23,303 bases of DNA from an uncultured Alistipes sp. (GTDB taxonomy: Bacteria; Bacteroidota; Bacteroidia; Bacteroidales; Rikenellaceae): positions 1-23,303 of the forward strand of contig CALDPX010000081.1 in assembly GCA_937911745.1 (NCBI GenBank), in the 5' to 3' direction. Each line of letters opens with the position of its first letter. Within the stretch, counting starts at the first letter, position 1. The notes beneath the pieces were generated by a model. It worked only from the letters and a program-made list of their open reading frames with translations, was not told the origin of the DNA and did no database searches. The position numbers and the translations under genes were made by a program. This document shows, piece by piece, positions 1 through 5,587 of the stretch.

Positions 1-1458
1 GACCTGCCTCCCGCAAATGAGATTTGGTACACCTCGACCGATGGGGAGGTGGTAATCCCTGATGCTACCGATGTTTTCGGTGCAAATATCGTGTCGAACA
101 CCTACGAAAATGGCAAAGGTGTAATCACATTCGATGGCGATGTTACTTCGATTGGAGATGATGCATTCTATTGTCGCTATTCGCTGACAAGTGTTACCAT
201 TCCCGAGAGTGTTACTTCGATTGGAGAGTATGCATTCTCTAATTGCACCTCGCTGAAAAGTGTCACCATTCCCGATAGCGTTACTGAGATTGGAGATGGT
301 GCAATCTCTGGTTGCACCTCGCTGAAAAGTGTCACCATTCCCGACAGCGTTACTTCGATTGGAGATGGTGCAATCTCTGGTTGCACCTCGCTGAAAAGTA
401 TTTATGGCAAATATGCTTCGAATGATGGTCGTTGCTTGATCGTTGAAGGTACTCTCAACTCTTTTGCCCCCGCAGGACTTACCGAGTACACCATTTCCGA
501 CAGTGTCACTTCGATTGGATGGGATGCATTCTCTTATTGCACCTCGCTGACAAGCATTACTATTCCCGACAGTGTCACCTCGATTGGAATGAGTGCATTC
601 TATGAGTGCTCCTCGCTGACAAGTATTACCATTCCTGACAGTGTTACTAAGATTGGAAATCATGCATTCCAGGGTTGCACCTCGCTGACAAGTGTTACAA
701 TTGGCAATGGCGTTACTTATATTGCAGGGTATGCATTCAATGGTTGCACCTCGCTGACAAGTATTACCATTCCCGATAGCGTTACACAGATTGGAAATGG
801 AGTATTCGAGGATTGCACCTCGCTGACAAATGTATATTGCAAGGCGACAACCCCGCCCGTAGGAAGCTCGTCAATGTTCTACAACAACGCTTCGGGACGT
901 AAGATTTATGTGCCTACCGAGAGTGTGGATGCATACAAGGCTGCCGATGATTGGAGCGACCACGCCGACTACATCGAGCCATACAACTTTGGCGGTGGCG
1001 AAGGCAATACCGGTGTCAAAGAGGTGGCAGCAGTTAGTTTGTTTGGCTTTTATTATGAGATAGGGTATAATTTTTATTTGATAGGTGGTTATGTGTCGTC
1101 AGGCGAAGATGTTGGATACGATGTACCTATGGATAGTTGGAATTATGGATTTGACATTATATCAGACACCGAGCCGGTTAATGATGAAATACCCCTCGGC
1201 ACATATACTTATGTAGATTTCGAAAAACTCGAAAGTGGAGAGGAGGAGCTAAAAACAGGTATATTTACAAAAGAAGTAGAGGGGGGTAAGTGGTGTATGT
1301 ATGTGGATGCCAATGGCGAAATGCAAGAATACAAATATACCGAAGGAACAATGGTAGTTAGCGAGGGTAAAATTGAGCTGACCGTAACATTGGATAATGG
1401 CGAGGTACACCACGTTGTCTACGAAGGCTCGCTCCAAACTTGGGGAGAGGCTGCATAA
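1..1458 (+). CDS. BspA-like leucine-rich repeat surface protein (5' end outside window)
   Basis: The frame is open from base 1; the first 16 codons read DLPPANEIWYTSTDGE, so the GTG at 49 is internal and the gene starts upstream of the window. It encodes about ten 23-residue LRR_5 (BspA / Treponema pallidum type) repeats with consensus TSVTIPDSVTSIGxxAFxxC between roughly bases 130 and 850. A non-repeat insert, roughly bases 397-490 (YGKYASNDGRC...FAPAGLTEYT), interrupts them. A linker with IYVPTESVDAYKAA follows, then a C-terminal domain of about 145 residues ending in a beta-rich stretch (TVTLDNGEVHHVVYEGSL). Proteins of this family are exported or surface-bound and are implicated in adhesion to host matrix or glycans; the export signal is not in the window. 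Two neighbouring repeats are almost identical at DNA level, suggesting recent unit duplication. The gene ends in a strong terminator. The family call is firm; ligand unknown. Confidence 0.9.
   Translation, partial: DLPPANEIWYTSTDGEVVIPDATDVFGANIVSNTYENGKGVITFDGDVTSIGDDAFYCRYSLTSVTIPESVTSIGEYAFSNCTSLKSVTIPDSVTEIGDGAISGCTSLKSVTIPDSVTSIGDGAISGCTSLKSIYGKYASNDGRCLIVEGTLNSFAPAGLTEYTISDSVTSIGWDAFSYCTSLTSITIPDSVTSIGMSAFYECSSLTSITIPDSVTKIGNHAFQGCTSLTSVTIGNGVTYIAGYAFNGCTSLTSITIPDSVTQIGNGVFEDCTSLTNVYCKATTPPVGSSSMFYNNASGRKIYVPTESVDAYKAADDWSDHADYIEPYNFGGGEGNTGVKEVAAVSLFGFYYEIGYNFYLIGGYVSSGEDVGYDVPMDSWNYGFDIISDTEPVNDEIPLGTYTYVDFEKLESGEEELKTGIFTKEVEGGKWCMYVDANGEMQEYKYTEGTMVVSEGKIELTVTLDNGEVHHVVYEGSLQTWGEAA
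251..388 (+). repeat. Two near-identical 69-bp tandem units inside the LRR gene
   Basis: Units 251-319 and 320-388 each encode one 23-residue LRR ending in GDGAISGCTSLKS. They differ at about four positions (gatagcg/gacagcg and gag/tcg), whereas other LRR units of the gene differ from each other much more. This is the pattern expected of a recent in-frame duplication by slippage or unequal recombination. Confidence 0.8.
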
Positions 1459-1501
1459 ATGACGGGCACCTATAACAACACTTAGGGAATCTCTTCCTCG
1501 C

Positions 1502-1536
1502 TCGCGGGTATCAAAAAAGATACCCGCGACTTTTTT
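1502..1536 (+). terminator. Intrinsic terminator of the LRR gene
   Basis: Perfect 11-bp stem TCGCGGGTATC (1502-1512) / GATACCCGCGA (1519-1529) with an A6 loop, followed by C and T6. It lies 44 bases after the stop codon, in the right orientation to end the LRR transcript. Confidence 0.9.
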
Positions 1537-1538
1537 AT

Positions 1539-1574
1539 GGGAGAAATGGGAGATATGAGAGATACGGGAGTTCC
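1539..1574. repeat. 9-bp tandem repeat, about four copies
   Basis: Four consecutive nonamers: GGGAGAAAT, GGGAGATAT, GAGAGATAC, GGGAGTTCC. The copies are degenerate. The array starts directly after the LRR terminator. No function is known to me. Confidence 0.65.
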
Positions 1575-1605
1575 ACAACCACCTCTCTCCCATGTATCAG
1601 GGGAG

Positions 1606-1695
1606 GGTTACAGGGGTTGCAAGGATTACAAGGATTACAGGGAGTCTTTCCTTGGAACCCCTGGAATCCGTGGAACCCCTGGAACACTTAGGACT
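1606..1695. repeat. Inverted array of 9-bp repeats (4 + spacer + 4), potential long hairpin
   Basis: Left half: GGTTACAGG, GGTTGCAAG, GATTACAAG, GATTACAGG (1606-1641). Spacer GAGTCTTTC (1642-1650). Right half: CTTGGAACC, CCTGGAATC, CGTGGAACC, CCTGGAACA (1651-1686), then the related CTTAGGACT. All units stay in 9-base register. The right units resemble the reverse complements of the left units (CCTGTAACC, CTTGTAATC), so the array could fold into an imperfect 36-bp stem with a 9-base loop. It is intergenic and has no recognisable coding content. Confidence 0.7.
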
Positions 1696-1698
1696 ATT

Positions 1699-1719
1699 GA
1701 CGTTAGACGTTAGACGTTG
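1699..1719. repeat. Triplicated 7-mer GACGTTA
   Basis: GACGTTA (1699-1705), GACGTTA (1706-1712) and GACGTTG (1713-1719) in direct tandem. The first copy belongs to a 22-base block (1687-1708) that recurs with three mismatches at 23068-23089. Confidence 0.75.
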
Positions 1720-1802
1720 AAATCAGACAACACAAAAACGCATATCGCGGAGGGATTTTTGTGCCAAACAAGAAGGCGAGTCCGCAGGCAACACCACAAC
1801 CG

Positions 1803-1924
1803 CATTTTGCATAGCGTGAGGCGAGTACAAGGCTTGCGAAGAAGGCGGCTCCGCAGTTTACTGAACGTAAATGAGGAAGCCGCCTTCAAGCGTAACGCAG
1901 TAATCGCCCACGCTATGCAAAATG
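1803..1924. repeat. 122-bp imperfect palindrome, MITE- or REP-like element
   Basis: The ends are a perfect 16-bp inverted repeat, CATTTTGCATAGCGTG (1803-1818) / CACGCTATGCAAAATG (1909-1924). Inside, GGCGA/TCGCC, a 10-bp GAAGGCGGCT (1841-1850) / AGCCGCCTTC (1877-1886) and an apical TTTAC-tgaac-GTAAA continue the symmetry, so one large hairpin can form. Upstream, 1732-1764 carries an 8-bp inverted repeat CACAAAAA/TTTTTGTG. The block AAGAAGGCGagTCCGCAG around 1770-1787 is a near copy of AAGAAGGCGgcTCCGCAG around 1839-1856, so the full element may span about 1732-1928. The right end overlaps the last codons and stop of the minus-strand peptidase gene. No transposase is encoded, so if mobile it would be non-autonomous. 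Confidence 0.75.
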
Positions 1925-3271
1925 GTGGTAGAAACGGATGATGGTTTCTATACCCTTATAGAACTGGTCAAGACCATAACTCTCGTTGGGAGAGTGGATT
2001 GCGTCCTTACCCAAGCCAAAGCCGATAAGTATGGACTTCATACCGAGGATATTCTCAAAACCACTCACAATGGGAATACTACCGCCCGAGTAGAAGGGCA
2101 GAGGTTGTTTGCCGAAGGTATCAACAATAGCCGCCTCGGCAGCCTTATAAGCCTTCAAGTCGGTGGGCGAAACGTAGGGCTGACCGCCGTGCAGAGCCTT
2201 AACATCCACCTTCACGCACTTGGGTGCAATGCTGCGGAAGTAGTCCTCGAAAAGTTCGGCAATCTTCTTCCAATTCTGGTCGGGCACAAGGCGCATAGAG
2301 ATTTTGGCGTAAGCCTTCGAGGGGATGATGGTCTTGGTGCCTTCGAGGGTGTAGCCGCCCCAAATGCCGTTCACATCCAGCGAGGGACGTACACCTGTGC
2401 GCTCGATAGTCGTAAAGCCCTCCTCGCCAGCGAGTTCCTCCACGCCAACACCGCGCATATACTCCTCCTTGTCGTAGGGCGCTTTGTTGAAGTTGATGCG
2501 CTCCTCCTCGGTCAGCAGGCGCACATCGTCGTAGAAGCCGGGGATAGTCACACGACCATTCTCGTCAACAAGTTTGGTAATGAGGTTTGCGAGAACATTT
2601 GCGGGGTTGGCAACAGCACCGCCATACAGTCCGGAGTGCAGGTCGTGGTCGGGACCCGTAACCTCCACCTGCATATAGCACAAGCCACGAAGACCACAAG
2701 TGATGGAGGGTGTATCCATCGAGATCATACTCGTATCCGAAATGAGAATGATATCGCCCTTTACGAGTTCCTTATTCTCCTCACACCAAGCGTAGAGGCT
2801 GGGCGAGCCAATCTCCTCCTCGCCTTCGAGCATAAACTTCACATTGCAGGGGAGTTCGCCCGTCTGCACCATAGCCTCGAAAGCCTTGGCGTGCATAAAG
2901 AGTTGTCCCTTGTCGTCATCGGCACCACGGCACCAAATGCGTCCGTCTTTGATGACGGGCTCGAAGGGATCGGTGAGCCACTCGCCTTTGGGGTCCTCGG
3001 GCATCACGTCATAGTGACCATAGACCACTACGGTAGGTTTCGCGGGGTCAATAATCTTCTCGGCATAGACTACGGGGTTGCCTGCGGTGGGCATTACCTC
3101 GGCACGATCGGCACCCGCCCTAAGGAGCGATTCACGCAGCCATTCGGCAGTCCTGACCATATCGTCGTGGTGGAAACTCTGAGCACTAATGGAGGGGATG
3201 CGGAGCAACTCAAAGAGTTCTTCGAGGAAGCGCTCGCGGTTTTCTTGGACAAATTGATTACTCTTTTTCAT
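1913..3271 (-). CDS. M20 family metallopeptidase (dipeptidase-like)
   Basis: A cytoplasmic zinc-dependent exopeptidase of the M20 dipeptidase group (PepV / CNDP-like), 452 residues, expected to cleave di- or short peptides. M20 landmarks are all present: YGHYDVMPEDP (metal His86, catalytic Asp88), CRGADDDKGQ (bridging Asp near 118-120), EGEEEIGS (catalytic and metal Glu 151-152), SDTSMIS (metal Asp179) and a C-terminal GKDAIHSPNES with the last metal His. No signal peptide is visible. A GTG five codons upstream (3286) is also open, but ATG at 3271 gives the family-like start MKKSNQFVQENRERF and has the AT-rich leader usual here. The last codons (FYHHFA-stop) are written by the end of the palindromic repeat, so the natural C-terminus may have been slightly altered. 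Divergent from the phosphorylase gene. Confidence 0.93.
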   Translation of the reverse strand: MKKSNQFVQENRERFLEELFELLRIPSISAQSFHHDDMVRTAEWLRESLLRAGADRAEVMPTAGNPVVYAEKIIDPAKPTVVVYGHYDVMPEDPKGEWLTDPFEPVIKDGRIWCRGADDDKGQLFMHAKAFEAMVQTGELPCNVKFMLEGEEEIGSPSLYAWCEENKELVKGDIILISDTSMISMDTPSITCGLRGLCYMQVEVTGPDHDLHSGLYGGAVANPANVLANLITKLVDENGRVTIPGFYDDVRLLTEEERINFNKAPYDKEEYMRGVGVEELAGEEGFTTIERTGVRPSLDVNGIWGGYTLEGTKTIIPSKAYAKISMRLVPDQNWKKIAELFEDYFRSIAPKCVKVDVKALHGGQPYVSPTDLKAYKAAEAAIVDTFGKQPLPFYSGGSIPIVSGFENILGMKSILIGFGLGKDAIHSPNESYGLDQFYKGIETIIRFYHHFA

Positions 3272-3339
3272 ACTTTTTAGGTTCACTTAAAGATTTTTTC
3301 ACTATTTTTGTAATTGTCTACCCCACAGAGGGCAGGTTA

Positions 3340-3347
3340 CAAATTTA
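3340..3347 (-). promoter_or_regulatory. Candidate -7 box for the M20 peptidase gene
   Basis: On the minus strand TAAATTTG fits the Bacteroidales -7 consensus TAnnTTTG, about 70 bases upstream of the ATG. No good TTTG -33 box is seen at the usual spacing, so this is tentative. Confidence 0.35.
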
Positions 3348-3388
3348 CAAAAATTAGGCAATATATAAAATTTTAATACTATAAAATT

Positions 3389-4264
3389 ATGAGAATCATT
3401 CCCACCTCAGAACTCATCATCAACTCCGATGGTTCTATTTTCCATCTCCACATCCGTCCCGAGCACCTCGCCGACACCGTAATACTTGTTGGCGACCCCG
3501 GCAGGGTTGAGATGGTGGCAAGTTATTTCGACACTCAGGAGTGCAACATCGCCAGCCGTGAGTTCCGCACCATTACGGGCTCCTATAAGGGCAAACGCAT
3601 GACCGTCATCTCGACAGGTATCGGTACGGACAATATCGACATTGTGGTTAGCGAGTTGGACGCTCTGGCAAATATCGACTTCACGACACGCACCGAGAAG
3701 GCAGAGCACCGTTCCCTTACACTGCTCCGCCTCGGCACTTCGGGCGCCATTCAACCCGACATTCCTCTCGGCTCGTTCGTCTTTGCACGCACCTCGGTGG
3801 GCTTCGATGGTCTACTGAACTACTATGCAGGACGCAACGATGTGTGCGACCTTGCCATTGAGGAGGCTTTTGTGGAGCACACGGGTTGGAACGCTCAACT
3901 TCCCGCACCCTACTTCATCAATGCCGACGAGTCGCTCTATGAGCACTTCAAGGATTCGGTGGTGGAGGGTATTACGGTTGCTGCACCCGGTTTCTATGGT
4001 CCCCAGGGTAGGTGGCTGCGCGTTGCCCCCGCCGACAAAGAACTCAATGCCAAGATTGAGAGTTTCCGCCACGAAGGTCGCCGCATTACCAACTTCGAGA
4101 TGGAGGGTAGCGCACTTGCCGGCTTGGGCAGGCTTATGGGACACCGCGCAGGTACACTCTGCACAATCATCGCTCAGAGGGCTGTAAAGGATATGAATAC
4201 CGACTACAAACCCTTCGTAAGACAGATGATTGAGATGGCTTTGGACAAACTCGCAGCCTTTTAG
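3389..4264 (+). CDS. Nucleoside phosphorylase (uridine phosphorylase-like, PNP/UDP family)
   Basis: Phosphorolytic cleavage of nucleosides to free base and ribose-1-phosphate, a cytoplasmic salvage step. The 291-residue protein shows the PNP_UDP_1 landmarks: GDPGRVE near residues 35-41 (phosphate loop), STGIGTDNIDIVVSEL near 72-87, RLGTSGAI near 110-117 and NFEMEGSALAGL near 235-246 (the Met-Glu pair contacts ribose). The GTSGAI and FEMEGS motifs resemble the uridine phosphorylase branch, but pyrimidine versus purine specificity cannot be fixed by eye. The protein is longer than the typical 250-residue UDP enzymes, with extra residues around 145-215. ATG at 3389 follows a very AT-rich leader. 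The gene appears monocistronic. Confidence 0.88.
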   Translation: MRIIPTSELIINSDGSIFHLHIRPEHLADTVILVGDPGRVEMVASYFDTQECNIASREFRTITGSYKGKRMTVISTGIGTDNIDIVVSELDALANIDFTTRTEKAEHRSLTLLRLGTSGAIQPDIPLGSFVFARTSVGFDGLLNYYAGRNDVCDLAIEEAFVEHTGWNAQLPAPYFINADESLYEHFKDSVVEGITVAAPGFYGPQGRWLRVAPADKELNAKIESFRHEGRRITNFEMEGSALAGLGRLMGHRAGTLCTIIAQRAVKDMNTDYKPFVRQMIEMALDKLAAF

Positions 4265-4280
4265 ATTGCGACAAAAATAG

Positions 4281-4327
4281 TGCCCCACTCTACTGCCCAA
4301 CGTAAAGGTCTGATAATGAGTGGGGCA
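4281..4327. other. Inverted repeat with 27-base loop after the phosphorylase gene
   Basis: TGCCCCACTC (4281-4290) pairs perfectly with GAGTGGGGCA (4318-4327). On the plus strand it is followed by TAAAAAAG rather than a T-tract, so it is an atypical terminator or an mRNA 3' end stabiliser. On the minus strand it is followed by a T-rich run (CTATTTTTG). Confidence 0.5.
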
Positions 4328-4359
4328 TAAAAAAGATTGCAAAATTTTCGCTTTTTTTC

Positions 4360-4389
4360 TTGCAGATACCCAAAAAAGCCGTATATTTG
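4360..4389 (+). promoter_or_regulatory. Promoter of the tRNA-Arg gene
   Basis: TATATTTG at 4382-4389 is an exact TAnnTTTG -7 element. TTG at 4360-4362 lies 19 bases upstream, the usual -33 spacing. The predicted start falls a few bases before the mature tRNA 5' end at 4402. Confidence 0.75.
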
Positions 4390-4401
4390 CACTCGCAATT
4401 C

Positions 4402-4475
4402 GGCACCGTAGCTTAATTGAATAGAGCATCTGACTACGGATCAGAAGGTTACAGGTTTGAGTCCTGTCGGTGTCA
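4402..4475 (+). tRNA. tRNA-Arg (anticodon ACG)
   Basis: A 74-base cloverleaf. Acceptor GGCACCG pairs with CGGTGTC (one G-T pair), with discriminator A at 4475. The D arm is GCTTAATTGAATAGAGC. The anticodon stem TCTGA/TCAGA encloses loop CTACGGA, giving anticodon ACG. The T arm is ACAGG-TTTGAGT-CCTGT. CCA is not encoded. Anticodon ACG (read as ICG after deamination) decodes CGN arginine codons. Confidence 0.95.
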
Positions 4476-4477
4476 CA

Positions 4478-4505
4478 AAAGGGGTTCCATTTGGAACCCC
4501 TTTGT
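4478..4505 (+). terminator. Terminator of the tRNA-Arg gene
   Basis: AAAGGGGTTCC / GGAACCCCTTT stem, immediately after the tRNA 3' end, followed by a T-rich stretch (TTTGTTATTT). With the upstream promoter it makes the tRNA a single-gene unit. Confidence 0.85.
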
Positions 4506-4540
4506 TATTTCATAATTAAATTCCACTCGACACAAAGCAA

Positions 4541-4581
4541 ATGCAAAAACAATGGGCGCAAAGTTCTCTCTTTGCGCCCAT
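4541..4581 (-). terminator. Terminator of the mscS-like gene
   Basis: Perfect 12-bp stem ATGGGCGCAAAG (4552-4563) / CTTTGCGCCCAT (4570-4581) with a 6-base loop. On the minus strand it is followed by TGTTTTTGC. It lies 20 bases beyond the channel gene stop codon. Confidence 0.88.
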
Positions 4582-4601
4582 CATCTTATCATCTGCCTGC
4601 T

Positions 4602-5498
4602 CTATTTTTCCTTAGTCAGATGAACGTCCAACTGAGGGAATGGGAAATGTAATCCCTTCTGTGGCAGTTGTTTGTAGATTTGCTCGTTGAGCGAGTGATA
4701 TACTCCCCAATAATCGCTACTCTTAGCCCATACCCTAACGGTGATATTCACAGCACTATCGCCAAGCGAACCGAGAGCCACAAATGGCTCCGGATTCTTC
4801 TCAATACGCTCATCGGCATTGATGATTGAGAGAATAGCCTCACGAGCAACATCATAGTCATCACCATAGGAGATGGAGACATTGAGGTCTACACGACGAC
4901 GATTCTCGGCAGAAAAGTTGTTAATCACATTATTCACAATGGGTCCATTGGGCAATGTAATGAGTTTATTATCCACTGTATTGATGACCGTATTGAAGAG
5001 TTTAATCTCCTTGATGGTACCCTCAATACCCTGTGTCTGGACATAGTCACCGATACGGAAGGGACGCAACAAAAGAATCATAATTCCACCTGCAAAGTTC
5101 TGCAAAGTACCGCTCAGAGCCATACCGATAGCGACACCTGCCGAAGCCAGCAGTGCAACAAACGAAGAGGTGTCTATGCCCAATTTGCGCACAATACCAA
5201 TAATCAGTATCACATAAAGAGCACCTTTAACAAATGAACGCAAGAATTTGGCAAGCGATATTTCCAACTTACGTTTATCGAAAATACGTCCCAAAAGACG
5301 ATCAACATAGCGGATAATCCAGCGACCTACAACATAAATCGCCACACATATAAGAATATCCCAAAAGAATCCGACGAGTCCTTGGGTCACAAATTCGAGA
5401 GCCTCATTAAAAGGCATCTCTTTGATTTGCTCTGCCTTGTGCGTAAGGTTGGTCACAAGCGAGTCGGCATTAATTGGATCAATTTGTAAAAATGTCAT
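4602..5498 (-). CDS. MscS-family small-conductance mechanosensitive channel
   Basis: An inner-membrane channel that opens under membrane tension to release solutes on hypo-osmotic shock. The 298 residues fit the short MscS type. Membrane helices lie at about 43-63, 93-109 and 112-144. The third is the pore-lining TM3, with the Gly/Ala pattern ASAGVAIGMALSGTLQNFAG, followed by the family signature LLLRPFRIGDYV. The cytoplasmic beta domain follows (EGTIKEIKLFNTVINTVDNK) with LPNGPIVNNVINNFS, and the C-terminal alpha/beta domain ends in FPFPQLDVHL. About 89 bases separate it from the lipoprotein gene upstream on the same strand, and its own terminator follows. Confidence 0.95.
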   Translation of the reverse strand: MTFLQIDPINADSLVTNLTHKAEQIKEMPFNEALEFVTQGLVGFFWDILICVAIYVVGRWIIRYVDRLLGRIFDKRKLEISLAKFLRSFVKGALYVILIIGIVRKLGIDTSSFVALLASAGVAIGMALSGTLQNFAGGIMILLLRPFRIGDYVQTQGIEGTIKEIKLFNTVINTVDNKLITLPNGPIVNNVINNFSAENRRRVDLNVSISYGDDYDVAREAILSIINADERIEKNPEPFVALGSLGDSAVNITVRVWAKSSDYWGVYHSLNEQIYKQLPQKGLHFPFPQLDVHLTKEK

Positions 5499-5587
5499 AA
5501 TGTTTGGGTTCTAAGATATTTATCTTTAATCTGACAATAAATCATTCGTATTGATGATTCACACAACACTTTGCGGATTGTTTTGTA

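Noticed and set aside
130..850. Regularly spaced repeats that could be mistaken for a CRISPR array
   Set aside because: The period is 69 bases in frame with a protein repeat, and there are no unique spacers and no cas genes. This is an LRR coding repeat.
1249..1593. 114-codon minus-strand open frame across the LRR gene end and terminator
   Set aside because: It runs through an intrinsic terminator and the 9-bp repeats; no domain.
1717..1941. 74-codon open frame in the repeat region
   Set aside because: It is made of the palindromic element itself, has very high Arg content and overlaps the end of the peptidase gene. It is not a plausible gene.
1922..3280. 452-codon plus-strand open frame opposite the M20 peptidase
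   Set aside because: It is the complement of a gene with all metallopeptidase motifs; the protein has no recognisable domain and unnatural composition. Long antisense frames are common opposite biased coding sequence.
4402..4475. tRNA-Arg as an integration site for a mobile island
   Set aside because: No integrase, no direct repeat of the tRNA 3' end and only ordinary chromosomal genes on both sides.
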